This document shows positions 50,611 through 60,426 of a DNA stretch of 64,000 bases, in pieces. Source of the DNA: DATGPD01 sp041398565. GTDB taxonomy: Bacteria; Planctomycetota; UBA1135; UBA2386. A model generated the notes under the pieces. That model did no database searches. It was not told where the DNA came from and saw nothing but the letters and a program-made list of their open reading frames with translations. Every line of letters begins with the position of its first letter. Position 1 is the first letter of the stretch. Location of the stretch: positions 806,001-870,000 of the forward strand of contig JAWKUN010000003.1 in NCBI GenBank assembly GCA_041398565.1, written 5' to 3'. A program made the position numbers and the translations under genes.

Positions 50611-51867
50611 TCAGTCTCTGCGTCGCTCGACTTGCGGGGCGCGCGCGAGCGCGCGCTCGAGGTGCGCGGCCAGCTGCCGGCCACGCGCGGCGTCGCCGCG
50701 CGCGCAGACCGAGCCGTCGCGGTCGAGCAGGATCGCGTGCGGCAGCACCTCGATGCCGAAGCGTTGCGCCAGCGGGCCGTCGAGGCCACCGTCGTGCACC
50801 AGCTCCCAACCGAAGCCCAGCTGCTTGGCAGCTTCGCGCACGGTGTCGTCGTCGCTGGCGTCGAGCGCGATGCCGACGATCTCGAAGCCCTGCGTGTGGA
50901 AGCGCTGGTAGGTGGCCACGAGGTCGGGTGCTTCGGCAGACGTGATCGGGCACCAGCTCGCCCAGAAGTGCAGCAGCACGCAGCGACCGTGCAGCGCGCT
51001 CAGGTCGATCTCTCGGCCGCTGAGCGCGCGCGCCCGCCATGCGATCGGGGCCTCGGTCGTCGCGGCTGCTGTCGTCTCGGCGACGGTGGCACCGTACAGC
51101 GCGCGCACCGCTCGATCGCGTTCGGGTTCGCTGAGCGTCCGGTCGTCCAGCAGGCGCCGGACCAACGCCAGGCGCACGCTCGCCACGTCGACGCCGACAC
51201 CGCAGTGCACGAGCGCCGTCTGCACCCGGCTGCCCACCGCGGTGGCCGGTTGCTGCAGGTCGAGCGCGCGCATCGCCCAACCCTGCACGCGCACGGGGTC
51301 GGGGCTGGCCCGCGCGCCCTCCTCCTCGATGGCGTCGAGATACACTCGGCCGACCAGCGTCGCGTGCGCCGGTACCGGCAACTTCGCGTAGCGCGCGAAG
51401 TAGGCTTCGAGGTCGCGGACGGCAGTCTCGTAGTCGCCGTTGAGGAACTGGTACAGCGCGGGGGCATAGCCGACCCCGGCGAGGTCACGGTCGCGGTACT
51501 TGTCGAGGAAGCGGCCGAGGCCGGGCGCGGCGACGTGGGCGTCGGCCGCGCCGGCTGACACGCGCAGGACCTCGGTGAGCTCGCGCACCAGGGGGTCCTG
51601 GGCGCGGGGCTCGCGCGGGGCGGGCACCGGGGCGCCGAGCCGCGGTGGAAGCTCCTTCTTCTGCTGTTCGACCGTTTCCTCGACCTTCTCCGCGACCCTC
51701 TCCTTGACCTTCTCCTTGACAGGGGGAGGGGTCTGCGCGCTGACGTCGATCAGTGTGGCGAGCCCGGCCAAGGCGAATCCCATGAGCCGGGCGCGCGCGG
51801 GCGTGGGCGTTCGCCGCGTGAGACTGGGGGACGCCGAGTCCGATTCCGAGACGGTCAGCGAAGACAT
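50611..51867 (-). CDS. Secreted TlpA-like thioredoxin-fold protein lacking the resolving cysteine
   Basis: 418 residues from ATG 51867, with a signal anchor near residues 28-48. A Lys/Glu-rich coiled coil follows (~55-85), then a helical domain of TPR-like character (~95-290), and a C-terminal TlpA/thioredoxin domain with FWASWCPIT at 303-310. The active site has only Cys306: a threonine stands at the position of the usual second cysteine. FEIVGIALD and cis-Pro IEVLPHAIL fit a TlpA fold. It would be periplasmic. The missing cysteine argues for a peroxiredoxin-like or binding role rather than disulfide reduction. Confidence 0.8.
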   Translation of the reverse strand: MSSLTVSESDSASPSLTRRTPTPARARLMGFALAGLATLIDVSAQTPPPVKEKVKERVAEKVEETVEQQKKELPPRLGAPVPAPREPRAQDPLVRELTEVLRVSAGAADAHVAAPGLGRFLDKYRDRDLAGVGYAPALYQFLNGDYETAVRDLEAYFARYAKLPVPAHATLVGRVYLDAIEEEGARASPDPVRVQGWAMRALDLQQPATAVGSRVQTALVHCGVGVDVASVRLALVRRLLDDRTLSEPERDRAVRALYGATVAETTAAATTEAPIAWRARALSGREIDLSALHGRCVLLHFWASWCPITSAEAPDLVATYQRFHTQGFEIVGIALDASDDDTVREAAKQLGFGWELVHDGGLDGPLAQRFGIEVLPHAILLDRDGSVCARGDAARGRQLAAHLERALARAPQVERRRD

Positions 51868-52047
51868 CCAGCGACCGAGGTCGACACAGGGGCTGGGAGT
51901 GTATCCCGCCCACGCCGCCGGGTAACTCCGCCCGGAGCGGGGGTGCCGCAACTTTCGCTCGGTTCCCGGGGCTTGGCGCGCGCCGCGCTGGCGTTATCTT
52001 CGCCTCATGTCGGCCCACCGGGCCGGACGAAGTCCTTCCAGGAACGC

Positions 52048-52350
52048 ATGAAGATGCCCAGACTCCTCTTGCTGTCGAGCGCAGTCGCCCTGCTCGGGGC
52101 GGTCGCCCCCGCCCAGCTCGGACCCGACCCGCGTGACCAGATGCGGCAGATCGCCGACAAGGTCGCCGAAGAGATGAAGGAGATCGACCGCCTGCTCACG
52201 TCGCGCGACACCAGCGGTGCCGCCGCCGGCGCGCTCGAGCGCAGTGCCGCAGGCATCGACAAGATGCTCGACGGCGCGCAGACCTCGAACAAGCGCGTCC
52301 AGCAGGGGATCGAGGAGCTGATGGCGCAGCTCAGCAAGTGCGGGCTTTGA
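52048..52350 (+). CDS. Secreted helical protein ending at an in-frame TGA
   Basis: 100 residues from ATG 52048 (ribosome-binding-like GGAAC before it) with a signal peptide of ~22 residues and a long helix with ERSAAGIDKMLDGAQTSNKR. The TGA at 52348-52350 is followed in the same frame by Ser-Gly-Gly-Gly-Glu and then a Gln-rich open frame to 52734. Similar planctomycete proteins, as far as I recall, continue from this helix into a Gly/Gln-rich linker, so one gene interrupted by a stop seems likely. Confidence 0.7.
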   Translation: MKMPRLLLLSSAVALLGAVAPAQLGPDPRDQMRQIADKVAEEMKEIDRLLTSRDTSGAAAGALERSAAGIDKMLDGAQTSNKRVQQGIEELMAQLSKCGL

Positions 52351-52389
52351 AGCGGTGGTGGTGAGGGCTCTGGTCAGAGCCCGCAAGAC

Positions 52390-52734
52390 ATGCCGCAGGA
52401 TGGACAGCAGCGCGACGGCCAGCAGCAGCCAGGACCGCGTCGGGAAAACCAGACGCCGGACATGGTTCAGACGGAACAACAACAACAACAGCAGCAGGCT
52501 GGCGGCAAGCCCCAGGGTGGCGGTGAGAATCCGCAGACGGCGGAGAACCGAGCCGCCGCCAAGCAGCAGGCCGACGACGGTAAAGAGGTCGCGGAGCGAA
52601 CGCGCGAGGTGTCCGAGTGGGGCAACCTGCCGGAGTACCTCGGCGCGATCAAGCACCGTGGTGGCGTGCCGGAAGTCAGCGAGAAGTACCGCAAGCTGTA
52701 CGACGCCTACCTGCGCGCTCAGGCGAAGAAGTAG
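52390..52734 (+). CDS. Gln-rich open frame after the TGA, likely the 3' part of the gene at 52048
   Basis: 114 residues if started at ATG 52390, in the same frame as the upstream gene. No ribosome-binding site precedes the ATG. A stretch of 7 Gln codons (CAA/CAG repeats) at ~52478-52497 is followed by a charged C-terminal domain with EYLGAIKHRGGVPEVSEKYR. Either it is a separate coupled cistron or the continuation of the upstream protein. Confidence 0.5.
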   Translation: MPQDGQQRDGQQQPGPRRENQTPDMVQTEQQQQQQQAGGKPQGGGENPQTAENRAAAKQQADDGKEVAERTREVSEWGNLPEYLGAIKHRGGVPEVSEKYRKLYDAYLRAQAKK

Positions 52735-52882
52735 ATGGGCGGGCGACGAGGCCGCCGCCCATCGTGCCAGCGTTGCGGCGGGTGGAGCAGGCTCCACCGC
52801 TGAACGCTGGCTGCCGACAGTTGGCGGTAGCCGGTAGGTGGCAGCGAGGTAGGCGGCAGCAGAGCAGGCTGCCGATCCGGGC

Positions 52883-55123
52883 TCAGCCGCCCAGCGACAG
52901 GGCTTGGCCGGGTCCTTCGCTCTCGTCCATCGCCGCGCGCAAGCGCTCGGCCAGGGCGCTGTATCGCCGCATCGAGTCGGCGTTGTCGATCGCCATCTGG
53001 AGCGCGCGGGCCGAGCCGACCAGCACGACGAGCCGGCGGCCGCGCGTGACAGCGGTGTAGAGCAGGTTGCGCTGCAGCATGACGAAGTGGTCGTTGGCCA
53101 GCGGCATCAACACCGCGGGGTACTCGCTGCCTTGCGAGCGGTGCACCGAGATGGCGTAGCCGGGGACCAGCTGGTCGAGTTCGCCCGGCGCGTAGGCGAG
53201 CGTGCGCTCGCCGAAGCGCACCTGCAAGTGGCCGTCGTCGTCGATCGCAAGCACCCGACCGGCGTCGCCGTTGAAGACCTCGCGGTCGTGGTCGTTGCGC
53301 ACCTGCAGCACCTTGTCGCCGATCCGGAACACGGTCTGTCCGCGCGTCAGCTCGGCGCCGCTCGGGTTGAGGACCCGCCGCAGCTCGAGGTTGAGCGCGT
53401 CGGCTCCGAGTTCGCCGCGGTACATCGGACACAACACCTGGATGTCGCGGAAGGGATCCAGTCCGAAGGCTCTGGGGATGCGCTGGCCGACCATCTCGCT
53501 CAGCAGCGCGCGCGTCTGCGCCGGCGCCTGCGTCTCGACGAAGAAGAAGTCGTCGCCGTCGCGACCTCGTTCCGGTAGGTGGCCGTGCAGGATCTCGTGC
53601 GCGGCGGCGACGATCTGCGAGCAGCGTTGCTGGCGGAAGATCTCGCGCAGCGCGGTCACGGGCGGCACGCCGCTGTCGATCAGGTCGCGCAGGAAGTTGC
53701 CCGGCCCGACCGCGGGGAGCTGGTCGGCGTCGCCGACGAACACGACCCGCATGCCCGGCGGGGTGGCGCGCAGCAGCGCGTAGGCGAGCTGCACGTCGAG
53801 CATCGACGTCTCGTCGACGACGAGCATGTCGCCGGCCAGCGGCCGCTCGGCGTCGCGCTGGAAGCGGAACACCCCGGCCTGGAACTCGAGCAGCCGGTGG
53901 ATGGTGGTCGCGGAGTGTCCGGTCGACTCCTCGAGGCGCTTGCTGGCGCGACCGGTGGGCGCGCACAGGTGCAGGCGCATGCGATGCTGGCCGAGGATCG
54001 CCACCAGCGCGCGCACGATGGTGGTCTTGCCCACGCCCGGGCCACCGGTGATCACCGACACCGGGCTGCCGAGAGCCGTCACCAGGGCCTGACGCTGGCC
54101 TTCGGTGAGGTGCATGCCGCTCGAGCGTGCGAAGTCGTCGACAGCGGCGCCGGCGGCGAAGGGCAAGGGCGCCGGCACCGCCGTCGCGAGCTGGTGCAGA
54201 CGGCGGGCACAGCCGGTCTCGGCCAGGTGCAGGGTGCGCGGGTAGGCCCGTGGATGTCCGGATGCCGGCTCCTCGACCGTCACGCGGCCTTCGCGCACGA
54301 GCTGGGGAAGCGCGCCCTCGGCGAGCGGGACCGGCACGTCGAGAAGGTCGACCGTGGCCTGCACCAGCTCGTCGGTCGGCAAGAAGCAGTGGCCGGCGCG
54401 CGCACCCTCGCCGAGCACGAAGAGCGTGCCGGCGCGGACGCGCGAGGGCGCGTCGCGTGCGACACCGAGGCGCTGCGCCAGCTGGTCGGCGGTCTTGAAG
54501 CCGACACCGATCACCTCGTCGGCGAGGCGGTAGGGGTCGGTGGCGATGAGGGCGGCGGCGCCGCGGCCGTAGCGCTTGACGATGCGCGCCGCCAGGCCCT
54601 GCCCGAGCCCGTGGCTGCGCAGGAACACCAGCACCTCCTGGACGTCGCGTTGCGCGCGCAGGGCGTCGACCAGGGCGGCCGCCTTCTCCTTGCCGACTCC
54701 CCGCACGTCGGCCAGGCGGTCGGGCTCGGCCTCGATGACGGCGAGCGCGTCCTGGCCGAGCGCGGCCACGATCTTCTTGGCCGTGGCGGGTCCGACCCCC
54801 TTTGCCAGGCCCGAGGAGAGGTAGGCCACCAAGCCCTCCTCCGACCGGGGCACTTCGGCCTCCACCCGCGCCACCTCCAGCTGCGCGCCGAAGCGGGGGT
54901 GCTCCACGACCTTGCCGACGAGCCTAAGACTCTGGCCTTCATGGAATTGAGCCAAGATGCCGACGGCAGTGCGCTGGCCGCCGCCGTCGCTCGCCAAGCG
55001 GACGACCGCGAACCCGGTCTCCTCGTTGCGGAAGGTGAACCGTGCGACCGTGCCGGTCCAAGTCACCTCCGCCGCCGCCTGGTCTGGCTTTTGTCGCACC
55101 GGCCGTTGCTCGCTGGAGGGCAC
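52883..55123 (-). CDS. recD2: RecD2-type SF1B DNA helicase
   Basis: 746 residues. Residues ~20-95 form an OB-like N-terminal domain; ~100-240 have helix-hairpin-helix repeats (GVGPATAKKIVAAL, VRGVGKEKAAALVDAL); Walker A is ITGGPGVGKTT at 358-368; the Walker B DETS motif is near 431; and the C-terminal UvrD_C_2 region carries YAISVHRSQGSEYPAV. This set defines RecD2, a 5'-3' helicase found in organisms lacking RecBC. It functions in DNA repair. It is divergent from rpsU (94-bp gap). Confidence 0.95.
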   Translation of the reverse strand: MPSSEQRPVRQKPDQAAAEVTWTGTVARFTFRNEETGFAVVRLASDGGGQRTAVGILAQFHEGQSLRLVGKVVEHPRFGAQLEVARVEAEVPRSEEGLVAYLSSGLAKGVGPATAKKIVAALGQDALAVIEAEPDRLADVRGVGKEKAAALVDALRAQRDVQEVLVFLRSHGLGQGLAARIVKRYGRGAAALIATDPYRLADEVIGVGFKTADQLAQRLGVARDAPSRVRAGTLFVLGEGARAGHCFLPTDELVQATVDLLDVPVPLAEGALPQLVREGRVTVEEPASGHPRAYPRTLHLAETGCARRLHQLATAVPAPLPFAAGAAVDDFARSSGMHLTEGQRQALVTALGSPVSVITGGPGVGKTTIVRALVAILGQHRMRLHLCAPTGRASKRLEESTGHSATTIHRLLEFQAGVFRFQRDAERPLAGDMLVVDETSMLDVQLAYALLRATPPGMRVVFVGDADQLPAVGPGNFLRDLIDSGVPPVTALREIFRQQRCSQIVAAAHEILHGHLPERGRDGDDFFFVETQAPAQTRALLSEMVGQRIPRAFGLDPFRDIQVLCPMYRGELGADALNLELRRVLNPSGAELTRGQTVFRIGDKVLQVRNDHDREVFNGDAGRVLAIDDDGHLQVRFGERTLAYAPGELDQLVPGYAISVHRSQGSEYPAVLMPLANDHFVMLQRNLLYTAVTRGRRLVVLVGSARALQMAIDNADSMRRYSALAERLRAAMDESEGPGQALSLGG

Positions 55124-55217
55124 AGGTTATCGTCTCCGCCCCTCCTCACGGCCGATAGAAGTCGATCCCGGGCGACGACCGCCCGCGCCGGCGGCAACGG
55201 CCAACCCACGGCAACGC

Positions 55218-55505
55218 ATGATCAAGGTCCAGCTCCGTCCGAACGAGCCTCTCGACGCCGCGCTGCGGCGCTTCAAACGACAGTGCAACTACGCCGGCGT
55301 GTTTCGCCTGGCCAAGAAGTACACCTCGTTCGAAAAGGCCAGCGACAAGCGCCGCCGCGAGGAGCGTGAGCGGATCCGCAACATCCAGCGCGCCCAGCGC
55401 CGCATGACGCGCGTGCGCCCGCGCACGACGCGCAAGTCGAAGGTGAAGGCGACCGCGGCCAACGAGGCGGCGGAAGAGACCGAGCTGACCACCGCCGCCG
55501 AGTGA
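55218..55505 (+). CDS. rpsU: Ribosomal protein bS21
   Basis: 95 residues. The core (KVQLRPNEPLDAALRRFKRQ, then KKYTSFEKASDKRRREER) is a normal S21. It is longer than the ~70-residue E. coli protein, with an extra basic-then-acidic C-terminal tail (AANEAAEETELTTAAE). The RluA-type synthase starts 31 bp downstream. Confidence 0.95.
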   Translation: MIKVQLRPNEPLDAALRRFKRQCNYAGVFRLAKKYTSFEKASDKRRREERERIRNIQRAQRRMTRVRPRTTRKSKVKATAANEAAEETELTTAAE

Positions 55506-55536
55506 GCCTGCGCGGTCGCGGCTAGACTGACGACCT

Positions 55537-56568
55537 GTGCTCCCGCGCTTCGCCGGCCAACCGCCCAAGGACCTGTCGCGCCCGCTGCAGCGGGTCGAAG
55601 TGAGGATCGATGCGCGCCAGGACGGAGCCCGTCTCGACGTGGCGCTGCACTCGTTCTTGACCTGGCGGTCTCGCAGCAGCATCCACCGACTGATTCGCGA
55701 CGGCTACGTCGAGTTGAGCGGGCGGGCGGCTCGGCCGGCGTCGCGCGTGCGGGCCGGCGAGATGGTCGTGGTGCGGGTGCCGCACAGCCCCGAACCCGAT
55801 GCTTCGACGTCGCCCGACGGCTTCGACATCCCGATCCTGTACGAGGACCGTTGGATGGTGGTGGTCGACAAGCCTGCCGGTCTCGCCGTCCATCCGGCCG
55901 GCCGCCGCGTCTACGGCACCCTCATCCACTACCTGCACTGTCGCTACCGGCGCCCGGACGACCCGGGCCACGACGTAGTGCCGCGCCTGCTGCACCGTCT
56001 CGACCGCGAGACTTCGGGCGTGGTGGCGGCCGGCCTCGACGACGACTTCCACGCGGTGGTCGGCCGGCAGTTCGAGGAGCGGCAGGTCGAGAAGACCTAC
56101 CTGGCGGTCGTGCACGGTCGCCCGCGCTCGGACGACGGTTGGATCGACGCCAGCATCGGGCCGGCGCGTAGCTCGGCGATCCGGCTGAAGCTCGAGGCGC
56201 GCGACGACAGCAGCGGGCTCCCGGCACTCACGCACTATCGAGTCCGGCACGCGCACGGTGCCTACGCTTTGGTCGAGCTGACGCCCAAGACCGGCCGTAC
56301 GCATCAACTGCGCGTGCACATGGCGGCGATCGGCTGCCCCCTCGTGGGCGACAAGGTGTACGGCGTCCCCGACGACGTGTTCTTCAGCTACCTGACCGAT
56401 TCGATCAGCGACGAGCAGCGGCGCACCCTGGTGCTCGACCGTCACGCCCTGCACGCGCATCGCCTGCGCCTGTGGCACCCGCGGCGCGAGGAGGAACTCT
56501 CGCTCACGGCGCCCTTGCCGGCCGACATGGCCGCTCTCGTCGGCCTCGCCGCGGACACCGAGCTGTAG
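55537..56568 (+). CDS. RluA-family 23S rRNA/tRNA pseudouridine synthase
   Basis: 343 residues (GTG at 55537). Residues ~20-80 are an S4 RNA-binding domain; the catalytic Asp lies in LLHRLDRETSG near residue 152; KTYLAVVHGR and LTPKTGRTHQLRVHMAAIGC are the later family motifs. It isomerises uridine in 23S rRNA or tRNA; RluC/RluD cannot be told apart here. It forms a small operon with rpsU. Confidence 0.92.
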   Translation: MLPRFAGQPPKDLSRPLQRVEVRIDARQDGARLDVALHSFLTWRSRSSIHRLIRDGYVELSGRAARPASRVRAGEMVVVRVPHSPEPDASTSPDGFDIPILYEDRWMVVVDKPAGLAVHPAGRRVYGTLIHYLHCRYRRPDDPGHDVVPRLLHRLDRETSGVVAAGLDDDFHAVVGRQFEERQVEKTYLAVVHGRPRSDDGWIDASIGPARSSAIRLKLEARDDSSGLPALTHYRVRHAHGAYALVELTPKTGRTHQLRVHMAAIGCPLVGDKVYGVPDDVFFSYLTDSISDEQRRTLVLDRHALHAHRLRLWHPRREEELSLTAPLPADMAALVGLAADTEL

Positions 56569-56672
56569 CTGCGGGCCCGATCAGCTGCGGGCCCGTTGGG
56601 GGGTGTGCGAGTTCGTCCTGCGCGCTCGCCTGGCGCCGGCGACGCACCGCCCCCGCGTCGCTGGATGCGGGT

Positions 56673-56897
56673 TTACAGACGGAGCAGGTAGGGCGTCACC
56701 AAGCGGTAGCGATCGGTGCGCAGCTGCGGGTCGGGGCTGAACGCGGTGTCGCTGGCGTCGCCACGGGGCGCCGACTGCGAATGGGGCGACGGCGCGACCG
56801 TCGAGCTATCCTCGGATGCCGGCGCCGTGTTCTCTGCAACTCGTTCCATCACGTGTTCGGCGGGCATGTCCTCGGCTCCTGCGACGTTGATCCTCAC
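56673..56897 (-). CDS. Small hypothetical protein
   Basis: 74 residues from ATG 56897. Acidic Ser/Ala/Pro-rich middle and a closing TDRYRLVTPYLLRL segment. No family recognised. Composition is protein-like compared with the antisense frame. It converges on the pseudouridine synthase gene. Confidence 0.45.
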   Translation of the reverse strand: MRINVAGAEDMPAEHVMERVAENTAPASEDSSTVAPSPHSQSAPRGDASDTAFSPDPQLRTDRYRLVTPYLLRL

Positions 56898-57043
56898 GGA
56901 CTTCGAGCAGGCTAGCGACGGTCGGACGCCCTCACAAGCTGCGGACTCCCCCCTTTTCTCCTGTCCGCATACGCAGGCGACAAGGCACCCGCGCCCCTTG
57001 GTCGTATGGCTTCGGCTGGCGAGCCGAAGACGGCGCTCGCCTC

Positions 57044-57097
57044 AGAGCCTGAGAGAGAATCCTCTCGAAGGCTCTGCGCGGCCGCGTAGGCGGCCGC
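57044..57097. other. Strong inverted repeats ahead of locus C repeats
   Basis: AGAGCCT (57044-57050) pairs with AGGCTCT (57069-57075) around an inner GAGAG/CTCTC stem (57053-57066). Immediately after, two copies of the palindrome GCGGCCGC lie at 57078-57085 and 57090-57097. Together they form a cruciform-prone stretch before the first structured repeat copy. The rest of 56898-57110 shows no gene. Confidence 0.65.
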
Positions 57098-57110
57098 CAA
57101 TCGGGATTCT

Positions 57111-57294
57111 GAGCTGCAAGGGCTGCGAATCGTCGCGGCGGGCGCGAATTCGGCGGTGTTGTTCCGTTGCCACAGAGCTGACCAGGCCACGCCCGAGCAG
57201 CCCTGGAAGCTCCAAGCAACAACAGCGCCGGCGGCCCCCTCTGGTCGGCGCTGCGCCGACATCAACCCTTTGGGTTGCGGCCGCCGGCCGCGCT
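57111..57294 (+). repeat. Structured ~184-bp repeat, locus C, copy 1
   Basis: Plus-oriented. Left end GAGCTGCAAGGGCTGCGAAT; middle block with GCAGCCCTGGAAGCTCCAAG; right end with outer stem GCCGGCGGCC (57227-57236) / GGCCGCCGGC (57279-57288) and inner hairpins GTCGGCGC/GCGCCGAC (57244-57260) and CAACCC/GGGTTG (57263-57277, loop TTT). CTGAG is repeated at each unit boundary (57109, 57293, 57477), possibly target-site duplications. In locus A the boundary repeat is ATGGG. Confidence 0.85.
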
Positions 57295-57478
57295 GAGCTG
57301 CAAGGGCTGCGAATCGTCGCGGCGGGCGCGAATTCGGCGGTGTTGTTCCGTTGCCACAGAGCTGACCAGGCCACGCCCGAGCAGCCCTGGAAGCTCCAAG
57401 CAACAACGGCGCCGGCGGCCCCCTCTGGTCGGCGCTGCGCCGACATCAACCCTTTGGGTTGCGGCCGCCGGCAGCGCT
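57295..57478 (+). repeat. Structured ~184-bp repeat, locus C, copy 2
   Basis: Tandem copy nearly identical to copy 1, with outer stem 57411-57420 / 57463-57472. It ends 30 bp from the stop codon of the small membrane peptide at 57508, which is on the minus strand. Confidence 0.85.
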
Positions 57479-57507
57479 GAGAGGCCGTATCCTGATTCTC
57501 TCTCGGC

Positions 57508-57639
57508 CTAGCGGGCGAGAAACCAGCCCAGGAAGAGCGGCAGGAGCGACACCACCACATAGAGGGTCAAGATGGCGCGCAACTCGCGCTTCAAGCTCGG
57601 CGGCTCGGGGGCGCGCGGCGGTGCGTCGTCGGTGGTCAT
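57508..57639 (-). CDS. 43-residue single-pass membrane peptide
   Basis: The ATG at 57639 overlaps the stop of the membrane-protein gene (ATGA, 57636-57639). The last ~22 residues form a hydrophobic helix (LTLYVVVSLLPLFLGWFLAR). The overlap suggests translational coupling, and the coding run is short but coherent. It may be an accessory subunit of the neighbouring membrane protein. Its reading frame is otherwise too short to judge by composition. Confidence 0.6.
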   Translation of the reverse strand: MTTDDAPPRAPEPPSLKRELRAILTLYVVVSLLPLFLGWFLAR

Positions 57640-59167
57640 GTTCGCTGTCTTCGTAGGCTTGCGTAGGCGAGGCCGGTCGCAACGAGCCCGGTTGGCAGAG
57701 CCGCGGCCAGCGGCAGCGCCGCTGCCAGCAGGCCGACGAGGGTCAGGGCGAGCGCCACGGTGAGCAGGCCGCCGAACTCGGTGCTCTCGCCGTCGGCGGT
57801 GCCGGAGAACGGGACCTCGGTCCATCTGCGCAGGGACAGGTGTGCGACGCCGACGGCGAGACCGAGAGCGAGCAGGGTCGTGGCGACGGCCGACCACCAC
57901 CCGACCGTCGGTACTCCGGCCAGCAGGAGCACCGCATGCACCGGCAGCAGTACGTGTGTCGTCAGCGCGATGGCGATGCCACGGCGGATGGTGGCCGCCG
58001 GCAGGTCAGGGCTGGAGGCGAATACCCAGCGCGCGTGCGGCTCGTCGCCGACCCCGAGGAAGCCGACGAGGAAAGGCAAGTAGATGCCCGGCAGCTGGGC
58101 GGCGAGCGCGTGCAGGCGCTGAGCGGTGTTGGGGTCGCGGTCGAGGAACGCGAGAAGCCACATGCCGGCCGGCAGACCGAACAGCGGTAGGACCCGGCCG
58201 CGGAAGGCGGCGCTGCGGTAGAGCATCGCCGCGGTGAAGGCCGCGACCGCGCGGACGCGCGTGCGGTCGGCGGAGAGGTGAGCCACCATCGCCGCCAGCG
58301 GGCGGGCGCCACGCACGCGCAACGTGGTGCGGCTCTCGGCGTCGGCGGCCAAGGGCAGAGTAGCCAGCGCCAGGAGCGCCAACGTCACGAGCAGCGTGAG
58401 CAGCGCCGCGCCGTGCCCGGCGATCACACGGCCGGCGTGGAAGGGCGGCCAGGCCTGGAGGATCGCGGCCGGAAGGGGGAGTTGCTCGGGGCCCGCGTCG
58501 AGCTGCCGCGCGCACAGCGCGAACGCGACGAGGCCGCCGAAGAGGAGCAGCGCCTTGAGCGTGCCGCCGGCCAGCTGCGCGCGCGTCGCGCCGAAGGTGC
58601 GGTCGAACAGGCGCAGCAGCAGCGCCAGGGCGCTGGTGAAGAGGCCCGAGCAGAGGCAGGCCAGGCCCAGGTAGAGGGGAACCGTCAGTGCGCTCTGCCC
58701 CGGCAGGAAGGCGCAGAGGATGGCCGGCGGCAGCGCCATGCCGATGGTCAGGAGGCACACGTAGAAGCTCGCGTGCAGGGCGCGCGCCAGGAGCACGGTG
58801 GCGGCGGGCATGGGCGAGGTCGCGACGAGCACGCGGTCGGCGCGTGTGCGGTGTGCACCGCGGTCGTCGCCGAGGTGGCCGATGCCGACCAGCAGCGTCG
58901 ACAACGACAGGTTGGCGGCGGCGAAGGCGCCGGCCGGCGTGTCGGGGAACAGCAGCGCGGCGAACACCAGGGCCAGGAACGCCTGGCCGAAGATCGTCGT
59001 CGTCAGACTGCTGCTCGGTTGGCCGCTGCGCCGACTCTCGCCGAAGAAGTCGAGGATCAGCCAGGCGTGCACGAGCGCCCGCACGCGGTTCCTGGGCAGC
59101 GCGAGCGACGTGGTGGCGAGCGAGTCGCCGGACGACACTGGCACGTCGGTGGCTCCGGCGAGTTCGG

Positions 59168-59171
<4 letters not shown>
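57636..59171 (-). CDS. Polytopic membrane protein, possibly ABC-type permease
   Basis: 511 residues starting at ATG 59171, overlapping the FIST gene's stop (ATGA). At least ten hydrophobic segments (e.g. TIFGQAFLALVFAALLFP, LALLALATLPLAAD). The arrangement resembles two-half ABC-2-like exporters but without an ATP-binding neighbour in view. No motif proves transport. Coupled both ways by 4-bp overlaps. Confidence 0.65.
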
Positions 59172-60358
<1,187 letters not shown>

Positions 60359-60426
60359 GGAGCGCATGCGCCGCATGCTACCGCGCGCCACGCCGCGAAA
60401 CATGCCCGGTGTTCGCTGGCCCGCCT

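Noticed and set aside
57111..57478. CRISPR array
   Set aside because: Units are 184 bp tandem copies without short repeats and unique spacers, and no cas gene is present.
56912..57560. Open frames spanning the locus C repeats
   Set aside because: They repeat with the DNA unit, and the same is seen at loci A and B in other frames; conservation follows the DNA structure rather than a protein.
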